This document shows, one piece after another, positions 26,153 to 33,723 of a stretch of DNA of 33,723 nt. The position numbers were made by a program, and so were the translations under genes. A model generated the notes under the pieces. The model was not told the origin of the DNA. It worked only from the letters and a program-made list of their open reading frames with translations, and made no database searches. The stretch comes from Firmicutes bacterium UBA2058 (lineage in GTDB: Bacteria > Bacillota > Clostridia > Tissierellales > Sedimentibacteraceae): the NCBI GenBank assembly GCA_002332905.1, contig DDAM01000032.1:1-33723 (forward strand), in the 5' to 3' direction. Numbering within the stretch: position 1 is the first letter of the stretch; every line of letters begins with the position of its first letter.

Positions 26153-26625
26153 TCAAGATATGCGGCTTCTTCAATTGATTTGTTTCTGTTCTTGAAGGAT
26201 ATTAGAAAAACAAGATAAGTAAATCCAATACTGCCCCACAAATAAGCAATTCCCACTATTAAAATTCCATTAATATAATTTACTAGCACATTATATATTA
26301 TTTCTCTAAAAAATCCCGATACAGATAAAACGGGAACAGCTATAGGAAATATGATAACCAGCGATACAATACTGCTTAGCTTTAGATGTTCAGTCATATA
26401 TGCTAAAACAAAACCTAAAATTACAACAGTAGGAACAAATATTGTTATAAAAGTCAATGTATTTTTTGATGCTAATATAAACCCTGTATTGCTAAAAATC
26501 CCTGTTTTAACATTGATCATATCAATATCAAAAAAATATTGTGCTATGATAAACGGAACTATATATAGAATTGCTACACCAAATATACTTAACAATGAAT
26601 ATTTAACTAACTTTTTTTCTCCCAT
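26080..26625 (-). pseudogene. MalF-type ABC permease, C-terminus lost
   Basis: The first ~160 codons read as the N-terminal membrane helices of a CUT1 sugar permease and reach the EAA loop (NRNKSIEEAAYLE near 26155). After this the frame continues with unrelated residues (QQHIILLVEKASF...) and stops at 26080. In another frame the same DNA is the interior of the MalG-type partner. The family usually has about 80 more residues after this point. The start at 26625 has AAAGGA upstream and a promoter with an operator-like palindrome. Likely non-functional. Confidence 0.7.
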
Positions 26626-26671
26626 AGTTAAATTTTCCTTTCGGATTAAAAAATCATATCAGACGATTTTG

Positions 26672-26700
26672 CAAACGTTTGTTGCTTTGGATATTATACC
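26672..26700 (-). promoter_or_regulatory. Extended -10 promoter with LacI-type operator
   Basis: On the minus strand TGTGGTATAAT (TATAAT at 26698-26693) is an extended -10. About 11 bases downstream lies the palindrome CAAACGTTTG (26672-26681, within GCAAACGTTTGT), the shape of LacI/CcpA-family operators. Its place just after the start site suggests repression of the sugar-transporter operon. Confidence 0.6.
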
Positions 26701-26825
26701 ACATTTTGACAATATATGTATATAATCTTTATTGCTTTACTTAAAATTTTGTAAAGTATGTTGTTTTTTTGAATTTTGTAGTATACTTATATAAATAGTA
26801 CAATATTAAAGAATTTGGAGGGTTC

Positions 26826-27551
26826 ATGGATAAATTAATAGCTAATTTAAAAAATATAATAAAAAATAGTGATAATATAGTATTCTTTGGTGGAGCTGGT
26901 GTTTCAACCGAAAGCAATATACCTGACTTTAGATCAGAAAAAGGTTTATACAATGCTGTTTCTAACTATGGCTATTCTCCAGAGGAAATGTTAAGCAGAA
27001 CTTTTTTTGAAAATCATACTGAAACTTTTTATAAATATTATAAAGAAAATATGCTTTATTTAGATGCTATGCCAAACTATGCACATCTTGCATTAGCTAA
27101 GCTTGAAGATATAGAGAAATTAAAGGCAGTTATAACACAAAATATTGATGGCTTACATCAGCAAGCAGGCAGTAAAAATGTTATAGAGCTACATGGAAGT
27201 GTACATCGAAATTACTGTAGAAAATGCAAGAAATATTTTGATGCTAATTTTATAAAAAATTCAAATGGCGTCCCAAGATGTGAATGTGGAGGCATTATTA
27301 AGCCGGATGTGGTTTTATACGAGGAAAGCTTAAATTATAATAATATAGAAAAAGCAATAGGCTATATAGAAAGAGCAGAAACTCTAATAGTTGGAGGTAC
27401 ATCCTTAGCTGTTTATCCAGCCGCCTCTTTTATCAATTACTTCAAAGGTCAGGATTTAGTTCTTATCAATAAATCACCTACAGCCTATGATAAAACGGCA
27501 ACACTTGTTATAAATGATTCAATAGGAAAGGTTTTAAAAGAAATAGTTTAA
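26826..27551 (+). CDS. cobB: NAD-dependent deacylase (sirtuin)
   Basis: The 241-residue Sir2-family enzyme removes acyl groups from protein lysines using NAD. Blocks are FFGGAGVSTESNIPDFRS (NAD binding, about 20-37), TQNIDGLHQQAGS, the catalytic His in IELHGSVH, a zinc site with CRKC and CECGG, GTSLAVYPA and VLINKSPT. Length is typical of bacterial class U/III sirtuins. ATG at 26826 follows GGAGGG. It is monocistronic and diverges from the permease operon. Confidence 0.95.
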   Translation: MDKLIANLKNIIKNSDNIVFFGGAGVSTESNIPDFRSEKGLYNAVSNYGYSPEEMLSRTFFENHTETFYKYYKENMLYLDAMPNYAHLALAKLEDIEKLKAVITQNIDGLHQQAGSKNVIELHGSVHRNYCRKCKKYFDANFIKNSNGVPRCECGGIIKPDVVLYEESLNYNNIEKAIGYIERAETLIVGGTSLAVYPAASFINYFKGQDLVLINKSPTAYDKTATLVINDSIGKVLKEIV

Positions 27552-27567
27552 GTTTATTGTAAACATT

Positions 27568-27606
27568 AAAATACCATGGAATTATAAAAAAATTCCATGG
27601 TATTTT
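27568..27606. terminator. Bidirectional terminator between cobB and rqcP
   Basis: Perfect 16-base arms (27568-27583 and 27591-27606, core TACCATGGAATT) with a seven-base loop and A/T runs on both sides, between the converging cobB and rqcP genes. Confidence 0.9.
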
Positions 27607-27619
27607 TTAATTTTTAAAA

Positions 27620-27862
27620 TTAGCTTAATATAGTATACATATCCTTTGAATCGTCTTTCATAACGTGTTCTAATAATTTTTCTACTCTTATCTTCATTGG
27701 GTTTGTTCCAAATACTATTTCAATTTCATCTCCAACTACTAATTCAGTACCTGGCTTAGCAAGCTTTCCATTAACGAATACACGTCCCTGTTCGCAAGCT
27801 TCTTTTGCAACAGTTCTTCTTTTAATAACTCTTGCATTTTTAAGAAATTTATCAATTCTCAT
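27620..27862 (-). CDS. rqcP: S4-domain RNA-binding protein RqcP
   Basis: The 80-residue product is a single S4 domain (MRIDKFLKNARVIKRRTVAK...GRVFVNGKLAKPG, VGDEIEI) of the YabO/RqcP-HslR family. In Bacillus RqcP binds stalled 50S subunits and helps RqcH add alanine tails in ribosome quality control. The ATG at 27862 follows GAGAGG. It lies downstream of prfA with an intercistronic double hairpin, which differs from the mazG-yabO setting in Bacillus. Confidence 0.85.
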   Translation of the reverse strand: MRIDKFLKNARVIKRRTVAKEACEQGRVFVNGKLAKPGTELVVGDEIEIVFGTNPMKIRVEKLLEHVMKDDSKDMYTILS

Positions 27863-27876
27863 AATATCCTCTCATT

Positions 27877-27929
27877 ATGCCACGAAGTGGCATCATAAAT
27901 ACATAGTGTGAATGCCTTTTTTCACACTA
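27877..27929 (-). promoter_or_regulatory. Double hairpin before the rqcP ribosome site
   Basis: On the minus strand TAGTGTGAA/TTCACACTA (27904-27929, nine pairs) is followed by ATGCCAC-TTC-GTGGCAT (27877-27893) and then AATGAGAGG. The second hairpin has the same stem as the one before cvfB. Confidence 0.6.
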
Positions 27930-27955
27930 ACCTCCATACAGCCCTTCTGTGCAAA

Positions 27956-29029
27956 TTAGTTATTTAAGTTTTTAAGTTTTTCTGCTTGGTCTGATGTAAT
28001 TAAACCTTCTATCATTTCTGTTAGGTCTCCATCTATAAAGCTGTCTAGCTTATATAGTGTAAGTCCAATTCTATGGTCTGTTACTCTTCCTTGTGGAAAG
28101 TTATATGTTCTTATTCTTTCACTTCTATCTCCAGAACCTACTTGACTTTTTCTAGCTGAAGCTATTTCATCATGTTGTTCTTGTTGATATTTGTCATATA
28201 ATTTAACCTTTAATACTTTCATAGCTTTATCTCTATTTTTAAGCTGAGATTTTTCATCCTGACACGAGATAACTATACCTGTTGGTATATGTGTAAGTCT
28301 AACCGCTGAGTCTGTAGTATTTACACACTGACCACCGTTACCTGAAGATCTGAATACGTCAATTTTAATATCATTAGGATTGATTTCAACTTCAATATCG
28401 TCTACCTCAGGCAAAACAGCAACTGTAGCAGATGAAGTATGAATTCTACCACTTGATTCAGTGTCAGGAACTCTTTGAACTCTATGAACTCCACTTTCAT
28501 ACTTAAGCTTTGAGTATGCTCCATATCCTTTTATTGCAAATACAACCTCTTTTAATACTCCCATACTTTGCTCATTGATAGAAATTATATCAGTTTTCCA
28601 ACGTTGTCTTTCAGCATATCTAGAATACATTCTAAATAAATTTCCGGCAAAAAGACCTGCCTCATCACCACCAACACCTGCTCTAATCTCTACTATAACG
28701 TCTCTTTCATCATTAGGATCCTTTGGTAAAAGCAGTATTTTTAGCTCAGTTTCTAACTCTTCTATTTGAGAAGTTAATTCCTTAACCTCTTCCTTTGCCA
28801 TTTCCCTAAAATCTTCATCTAATGATTTATCGTAAATCATTTCCTTAGATTCTTCTAGTTGTGTCTTAGCATTTTTATAATCTTTATATTTTAAAACTAT
28901 CGGCTCAACCTGTGCGTGTTCTTTAACAAGCTTTTGCCACTCACTTGAATTAGCAATAACATCAGGGTCTGCAATTTTTTCACTTAAATCTATATATTTT
29001 CCTTCTAGAAATTCTAATTTATCTAACAT
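27956..29029 (-). CDS. prfA: Peptide chain release factor 1
   Basis: The 357-residue factor releases peptides at UAA and UAG. The catalytic GGQ is in RSSGNGGQCVNTTDSAVRLT near residue 230, the decoding-loop region is RVPDTESSGRIHTSA, and PTGIVISCQDEKSQ follows. A helical N-terminal domain covers the first ~100 residues. ATG at 29029 follows GAGGTG. It has its own promoter and lies upstream of rqcP. The hemK/prmC methyltransferase, often next to prfA, is absent here. Confidence 0.97.
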   Translation of the reverse strand: MLDKLEFLEGKYIDLSEKIADPDVIANSSEWQKLVKEHAQVEPIVLKYKDYKNAKTQLEESKEMIYDKSLDEDFREMAKEEVKELTSQIEELETELKILLLPKDPNDERDVIVEIRAGVGGDEAGLFAGNLFRMYSRYAERQRWKTDIISINEQSMGVLKEVVFAIKGYGAYSKLKYESGVHRVQRVPDTESSGRIHTSSATVAVLPEVDDIEVEINPNDIKIDVFRSSGNGGQCVNTTDSAVRLTHIPTGIVISCQDEKSQLKNRDKAMKVLKVKLYDKYQQEQHDEIASARKSQVGSGDRSERIRTYNFPQGRVTDHRIGLTLYKLDSFIDGDLTEMIEGLITSDQAEKLKNLNN

Positions 29030-29060
29030 TAGTATTCACCTCATTATATATTAACAAAAT

Positions 29061-29090
29061 ATTATACCATGGAAATGTATTAGTATGCAA
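29061..29090 (-). promoter_or_regulatory. prfA promoter
   Basis: On the minus strand TTGCAT (29090-29085), an 18-base spacer and TATAAT (29066-29061) with an extended TGG just before the -10. Confidence 0.65.
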
Positions 29091-29124
29091 ACATTATTTT
29101 ATTGATATAACTATATTATTATAG

Positions 29125-30771
29125 TTATATATTTACTATTCTATTTGCATATTTTACTATATTTTTGTTATGTGTAACAAGTAAAACAGTTTTTTGTCTA
29201 CTTATCCCTTTTATTGTTTGTAAAATTTGTTCTTCAGTATCACAATCAAGAGCTGATGTTATCTCATCTAAGAGTAAAATGTCTGCATTTTTTACTAATG
29301 CTCTTGCAATAGCAATCCTCTTTTTTTGACCACCTGACAAATTGTTACCATCATCACTTAAAACATAATCGTACCCACCTTCCAAGTTAATTATAAATTC
29401 ATCAGCTCCAGCTAACCTCGAAGCTCTTACTATATCATCAAAATCAGCATTTTTGTTGCCAAATTTGATATTATCATAGATAGTACCGTTAAATAGCATT
29501 GGTTCCTGTGGAACATAGGATGATTTTTGCCTGATTACATCTAGTGTAGGTTTATCAGCCTTTCCGTCAAATACGATAATTCCTATATTAGGCTCATATA
29601 ATCCCATTAAAAGCTTTAATATCGTACTCTTTCCGCCTCCGCTTTCTCCTAAAAGCGCTGTAAAGGATTTATCTGGCAATTCCAACGTAAAATCATTCAA
29701 AACATTAAAATCATTTTCATATCCAAATGATATATTTTTAATAGACAAGACATTTTCTTGCTCCATAAAAGAATACGCTCTTGAGTATAGTTTTTCCTCC
29801 TCTACAGCTTGAATATCAAATAATCTTTCAACACAAACGACCTGTTTTTGCATTTTGCTAATAAATTGCCCACATTCAACAAATATCATATCTGTTATAT
29901 ATTTAAGACTTAAAAGAGCTGCAACAGTTCCCCAATCAGATTGATTAAAGTAAACAAATATTGCACCGACGATTAATAGGACTGTATAGGTCAGCTTGCT
30001 TATTAAGGTTTCATACGATTTCATTTTAGCAACAGAGCTACCAAATTGCTGTCTAATATCTTTTTCAGAATTCAAAGCTTTTTCTATATGTGCTTTTCTT
30101 TTATTCTGCACATTTAATGTTCTTATAGTTTTACTAGCTTTTACTAGTTCATAAATATCTGTAGCTGTACATTCTAAATTTTTCTGTCTGTCTCCGCTTA
30201 TTTTTTCAAGCCTTGCTGCAAAAATTGACGACACATAAATTGATAAAAGACCAAACCCTAATACTACAATTGCAAATTTATAGTCTAAAATCATCATAAC
30301 CGCTATTCCGCCTATTCCACCTATAAATGAGCGTATAACCTGAAAAAAGTCCCAATCATATATGGATTTAAGACCATTCATGTCAGATGTTAACAGTGTT
30401 ATATAGTCTCCCCTTGATTTTTTATCATGATAGCTCATAGGTAGTTTGAAAATATGTTCGCAGAGGTTTGATTTATATTCACATATTGTTCTAATTGATG
30501 CCTTACTGCATAAATACCCAGATATAGGTGCATAGCACCACCATAGCATATATTGAAATATAATAAGGCTTAACGAATACCAAAACATTTTAATATTTTT
30601 ATCTGTAAGCGAATTTATTATACCTCTCATACCAAAGGTGTTTAGTAGTGTGACAATAAGCTCGACCACACAAAACATCACAATACAAAACAAGTATGTA
30701 TTTTTCATATTGCCCATAAGCATTATGGCTTTTTTAACTGTTTTTAAACTAAATTTATCTACGATTTTCAT
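29125..30771 (-). CDS. ABC exporter half-transporter (second subunit)
   Basis: The 548-residue protein has a six-helix type IV exporter domain (about 20-310) and a C-terminal ATPase domain. Motifs are Walker A GESGGGKST, Q-loop VPQEPMLF, signature LSGGQKKR, Walker B ILLLDEITSALD and H-loop VTHN, all intact. No peptidase domain is fused. It overlaps its partner by ATGA, so they likely form a heterodimer. An AT-only hairpin (29105-29130) overlaps its stop but lacks a T-run. Substrate unknown; no precursor peptide gene is evident nearby. Confidence 0.92.
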   Translation of the reverse strand: MKIVDKFSLKTVKKAIMLMGNMKNTYLFCIVMFCVVELIVTLLNTFGMRGIINSLTDKNIKMFWYSLSLIIFQYMLWWCYAPISGYLCSKASIRTICEYKSNLCEHIFKLPMSYHDKKSRGDYITLLTSDMNGLKSIYDWDFFQVIRSFIGGIGGIAVMMILDYKFAIVVLGFGLLSIYVSSIFAARLEKISGDRQKNLECTATDIYELVKASKTIRTLNVQNKRKAHIEKALNSEKDIRQQFGSSVAKMKSYETLISKLTYTVLLIVGAIFVYFNQSDWGTVAALLSLKYITDMIFVECGQFISKMQKQVVCVERLFDIQAVEEEKLYSRAYSFMEQENVLSIKNISFGYENDFNVLNDFTLELPDKSFTALLGESGGGKSTILKLLMGLYEPNIGIIVFDGKADKPTLDVIRQKSSYVPQEPMLFNGTIYDNIKFGNKNADFDDIVRASRLAGADEFIINLEGGYDYVLSDDGNNLSGGQKKRIAIARALVKNADILLLDEITSALDCDTEEQILQTIKGISRQKTVLLVTHNKNIVKYANRIVNI

Positions 30772-32384
30772 ATTAAATCTATCCTCCTATCAGCTATATT
30801 AATGAGCGATTGGCGATGTGCTGCCATTATTATAAGATGATTAGAGGATTTTTTCTTTATGACATCTAATATTATTTTTTCAGTTTCAACATCAAGAGAA
30901 CTTGTTGGCTCATCTAAAAGCCAAATAGGCGAATCTGAAAGTATAGCTCTTGCCAATGATACTCTTTGTTTTTCTCCCCCTGAAAGCGCTCTGACTCCAT
31001 CTCCTATCATGGTATCATACCCGCATTCTAATTTTTCTACTAATACATTAAGACCAGCCATATGTATTGAAGATATTACCTCATCATTTGTGGCAGTGGG
31101 TTTTGCCATATGTATGTTATTAAATAGTGTATCGACAAAAATATATGTATCTTGTGTAACCACGCTGCATGGTGATGATAGCTTTATTTCACCACTACTT
31201 TGACTATACAACCCGCTAAGCAAATCAATAACCGTAGTTTTTCCGGAGCCGGACTTTCCACATAAAACAATTATTCCGTTTCCTTCATGTGAAAATGATA
31301 AGTTTTTTACAATTTGAGAATTGTCATCATAGCTAAAGTTAACATTTATTAGTTCAACTTTATTTATATTGTTATCCGAATCTGCATAATAATTATTTTG
31401 TATTTCATTAAGCTCCATAGAAATTATTTTTTCTATTCTGTTGATAGATGCTATTGATTTATTAAAGCTATTTAAGAGAAACGGAAAGTAAACTGTCGGA
31501 CCTATGATATAATTTAAAAGATCATAAACAGCAATCAAAGAGCCAATAGACATATTACCTTCAATTACAAGTTTGCCGGCATAGATTAAGTATATAATTT
31601 TCGGTATACTGGAGGTTGATGAACATGCAGGCTGCATAAGCGCATTCCAAATAGAAATATTCTTTTGCACATTTCCTATATCTTCATACATTTTGTAAAG
31701 CTTTGTTCTTACCTGCCTTTCCATGACAAACGATTTGATAACAGGTATTTGAGATATAAACTGCTCAACGAGGGACAGTGCCTTACCACTCTTATCCGCT
31801 TCTATTTGGTATAGATTTTTCATTTTTTTATTAAGCGTCAATGTAAAAAACATACCCAAAGGAGTATATATAAATGTTATCACAGCAAGCTTTGGATTTA
31901 TAAACAACAGATAAATCAAGGCACCAACGGCCATAATCAATTGTGAAAATAAATCAATTAAACTGCCTTCTAAAAAACCGCATACATTTTCTGTATCAAC
32001 ATTTACAGTTTTTAAAACATCTCCTGCTTGAATACTAACCATATCCTTATATCTTGCATGAAGCAGTATATGACATATTCTCTGTTTTAAGTCCTTGCCT
32101 GCTGATGCTGAAAGTTTAAAAGAACAAAGTAGTCTAATATATTCAAAAAGCGCATGGAAAATTAAAACAACTGAAAAAGAAAAAACTGATATGACAACCA
32201 AATTAATATCTCCTAATATTGAGCTATCAATCAAAAGTTGTGAAAGTTTAGCCTGTATCAGCCCAACTATAACTAGCACAATTGAAGCTATCGAGGCAAG
32301 TAAATACCATTTTTTGTGAGGCTTCATAAGCCTACTCAAATATACTAAAGCAGATTTATATTGTAATTTATTATTATTTTGCAT
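30768..32384 (-). CDS. ABC exporter half-transporter (first subunit)
   Basis: The 538-residue partner has the same layout: membrane domain (about 25-310) and ATPase with Walker A GKSGSGKTT, Q-loop VTQDTYIF, signature LSGGEKQR, Walker B IWLLDEPTSSLD and H-loop AAHRQ. Both subunits keep the catalytic Glu, unlike many heterodimeric exporters where one site is degenerate. ATG at 32384 follows AAGGAAG. Upstream there are a short hairpin (32413-32431), a 19-base palindrome and a plausible promoter. Confidence 0.92.
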   Translation of the reverse strand: MQNNNKLQYKSALVYLSRLMKPHKKWYLLASIASIVLVIVGLIQAKLSQLLIDSSILGDINLVVISVFSFSVVLIFHALFEYIRLLCSFKLSASAGKDLKQRICHILLHARYKDMVSIQAGDVLKTVNVDTENVCGFLEGSLIDLFSQLIMAVGALIYLLFINPKLAVITFIYTPLGMFFTLTLNKKMKNLYQIEADKSGKALSLVEQFISQIPVIKSFVMERQVRTKLYKMYEDIGNVQKNISIWNALMQPACSSTSSIPKIIYLIYAGKLVIEGNMSIGSLIAVYDLLNYIIGPTVYFPFLLNSFNKSIASINRIEKIISMELNEIQNNYYADSDNNINKVELINVNFSYDDNSQIVKNLSFSHEGNGIIVLCGKSGSGKTTVIDLLSGLYSQSSGEIKLSSPCSVVTQDTYIFVDTLFNNIHMAKPTATNDEVISSIHMAGLNVLVEKLECGYDTMIGDGVRALSGGEKQRVSLARAILSDSPIWLLDEPTSSLDVETEKIILDVIKKKSSNHLIIMAAHRQSLINIADRRIDLI

Positions 32385-32412
32385 AAAAAAACTTCCTTTC
32401 TAACAATTCTGC

Positions 32413-32506
32413 AAGGGTACACATTACCCTTACAATCAATAAATTCGTACAAAAAACCAAAGCTCTATTAGTTAGAACTTTTGATAAATTAGATAGATTA
32501 TCTAAT
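32413..32506 (-). promoter_or_regulatory. Hairpin and operator-like palindrome upstream of the ABC exporter
   Basis: ATTAGATA-GAT-TATCTAAT (32488-32506) is a perfect 8+3+8 inverted repeat, and AAGGGTA-CACAT-TACCCTT (32413-32431) is a perfect seven-pair hairpin close to the exporter start. The first could be a repressor site; the second could affect translation. Confidence 0.45.
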
Positions 32507-32568
32507 GACGAAATTTATTGTTGTTAAAAAGAAAGCTAATAAACATCTTATTCAATTACCTCGTTTTT

Positions 32569-32597
32569 ATTTTATTGTACTATTTCTTTATTTGCAA
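32569..32597 (-). promoter_or_regulatory. Possible promoter of the ABC exporter
   Basis: On the minus strand TTGCAA (32597-32592), a 17-base spacer and TAAAAT (32574-32569). An alternative is TTGTTT with TACAAT. It lies just after the dpnD-like stop, so the exporter can be transcribed on its own. Confidence 0.4.
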
Positions 32598-32610
32598 ACA
32601 ATGGATTTAA

Positions 32611-32775
32611 TTACACTACTTCTAATTTCTTAAAAACAAAGTCACTACTATCTAAAACAATCTCTTCATTTTCATAATTATTAAGAACTTTTTCATAAGC
32701 TTCTATTTCAGAAAATGCCATAATTTTTATTCTTCTTTGTAATATCTCAGTTATTTCAACTTCAAATTCTTTCAT
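32611..32775 (-). CDS. dpnD: DpnD/PcfM-like small protein
   Basis: A 54-codon frame starts three bases after the DpnI-like stop and ends at TAA (32613-32611). The product opens MKEFEVEITEILQRRIKIMA, continues FSEIEAYEKVLNNYENEEIV and has DSSDF near the end. This is the DpnD/PcfM pattern: a strand-strand-helix start and the EEIVLDxxDF ending. In pneumococcus dpnD follows dpnC in the DpnI cassette; its role is not established. A ribosome site AAGGTG lies in the end of the upstream gene. Confidence 0.75.
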   Translation of the reverse strand: MKEFEVEITEILQRRIKIMAFSEIEAYEKVLNNYENEEIVLDSSDFVFKKLEVV

Positions 32776-32778
32776 ATC

Positions 32779-33549
32779 TTATAGCACCTTTCTATAATTA
32801 CCTTTCCCACAAAATTCAATAATATTCTTATCTCGTAACAACTGTAATTGCTGTCGAATTTTATCTTTTATATGGTGATTATCCGGATGTTTTATTGATA
32901 ACTCATTTTCAAATGCATAAATTTGCTCTAATGTAAAATTTACGCTACTTATTTTATTTATGCAATTAAAAATATCTAAAATCCAACCACGTTCATTTAA
33001 TTTATATTCTTTTATAAAACTTGTATTCTTCACTTCATTTATTATTAATTCAGTAGGACGTTCAATCTTATCTTTAACTATATAAATTTTACCTTCTATA
33101 GGTATTTGTTTTAAAATAATATTACATCCTGTCCACCCCGCTCTACGAGCATTTTTAGATAGAGGATTTCTTTTTTCAATTATCTCTTGAATAAAAAAAT
33201 ACTTTGGTATCATTATTAAGTTTTGAATAGTTAAATTGGTTTTCTCATATTGCATTACAAATAAATTAGGATTATTTGAAGAATTTATTCTGTTAATCAT
33301 AGTTTCGTATGCACCATCAGTTATCTTATTGCTAATTTTACCATTCTTACTTTTTAGTTCATATTCCTCACTACATTCTGGGCAATAAAAATCAGCTACT
33401 GGTCTATTATTATGAAAATGTATAATATTAGAATTTCCACAGCAAGGACAAAATAAATTTTGGCTCATCCAATTTTCTGTTATAACTCTAATTTTTTGCG
33501 AATTATTATTATATTTTTCCGTATTCCTTTTTTCCATTATTAGATTCAT
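32779..33549 (-). CDS. dpnC: DpnI-type methyl-dependent restriction endonuclease
   Basis: The 256-residue protein matches DpnI throughout: NNNSQKIRVITENW, a zinc site with C34-x2-C37 and C56-x2-C59, and the nuclease core NRPVADFYC...CSEEYELKSK with Asp53, Glu64 and Lys66, the same numbering as DpnI. ARRAGWTGCNI follows, then a C-terminal winged helix (HHIKDKIRQQLQLLRDKNIIEF). DpnI cuts GATC only when adenine is methylated, so it restricts DNA from Dam-positive sources and requires a host without GATC methylation. The ATG at 33549 (AAAGGA upstream) gives the same N-terminal length as DpnI. No methylase is present, as expected. Confidence 0.95.
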   Translation of the reverse strand: MNLIMEKRNTEKYNNNSQKIRVITENWMSQNLFCPCCGNSNIIHFHNNRPVADFYCPECSEEYELKSKNGKISNKITDGAYETMINRINSSNNPNLFVMQYEKTNLTIQNLIMIPKYFFIQEIIEKRNPLSKNARRAGWTGCNIILKQIPIEGKIYIVKDKIERPTELIINEVKNTSFIKEYKLNERGWILDIFNCINKISSVNFTLEQIYAFENELSIKHPDNHHIKDKIRQQLQLLRDKNIIEFCGKGNYRKVL

Positions 33550-33723
33550 AATTTTAATCCTTTAAAATTCTTATATTATTATATATTATACAACTATTTT
33601 ATATTATTTGTACAATCATTTATTTATATAAAATCAGCGTCAAAGATTAAATATAGTTTAATATATCTCTATTTAATCAAGTTCGCTAATTGCACAAGTT
33701 TAAAATAGTTAAAATTTACCAAT

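Noticed and set aside
24604..26625. Reading the two permease pieces as two intact small permeases.
   Set aside because: Each lacks a third or more of the family, and the apparent start of the second is a TTG without a ribosome site inside a conserved transmembrane segment.
27935..27956. TTTGCACAG...CTGTATGGAGG just after prfA as a third copy of the arcA/yqxD leader element.
   Set aside because: Only short pieces match, the upstream CGACTCC block is missing, and GGAGG here has no start codon at a useful distance.
29105..29130. AT-only hairpin (11-pair) at the end of the ABC exporter as a terminator.
   Set aside because: No T-run follows on the minus strand, so I left it as a remark under the gene.
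32388..32436. A 16-codon frame (MCTLAELLERKFFYAK) overlapping the start of the exporter, a possible leader peptide.
   Set aside because: Its ATG sits in a hairpin loop only two bases after a weak AAGGG, and nothing else supports translation.

Overview
The window is strongly AT-rich DNA. Its consensus TTGACA/TATAAT promoters, GGAGG ribosome sites and gene content (RqcP-type S4 protein, LCP family, YvcK, RapZ, CvfB, arginine deiminase pathway, RF1) point to a Gram-positive anaerobe of the class Clostridia. I cannot name the species. No rRNA, tRNA, CRISPR array or intact insertion sequence is visible. It reads as an ordinary chromosomal stretch with some accessory islands.

Left part (1-10.1 kb, mostly minus strand). 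A YqxD/YaiI protein is followed by a gene-poor stretch full of hairpins. Next comes a convergent pair: a plus-strand 45-residue candidate export/signal peptide and an RRNPP-type (HTH plus TPR) regulator. Beside them is the arginine deiminase operon arcA-arcB-arcC, with a strong promoter and a structured leader. That leader shares two sequence blocks with the leader of the YqxD gene. DNA polymerase IV and three tandem LytR-CpsA-Psr cell-wall ligases follow.

Middle (10.2-22.1 kb). A cold-shock gene on plus faces a long minus-strand cluster, murB - PHP - rapZ - yvcK - PAS/PP2C phosphatase - pgi - cvfB, which links cell-wall precursor synthesis to central carbon control. whiA, the usual neighbour after yvcK, is not there. 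Diverging from murB is a 1364-residue DUF445 protein with an internal duplication.

Right part (22.1-33.7 kb). A minus-strand operon encodes a solute-binding-like protein, an FtsX-like membrane protein, a membrane-fusion-like protein and the remains of two sugar-type ABC permeases. The permeases have been joined by an internal deletion, so the operon is probably decaying. A sirtuin (plus), then rqcP and prfA (minus), and a two-gene ABC exporter follow. At the edge is a DpnI-type restriction cassette: the methyl-dependent endonuclease and the short DpnD-like gene after it.

The items most worth following up are the peptide/RRNPP pair next to the arc operon, the leader element shared by arcA and yqxD, the duplicated DUF445 protein, the permease deletion, and the DpnI/DpnD cassette.
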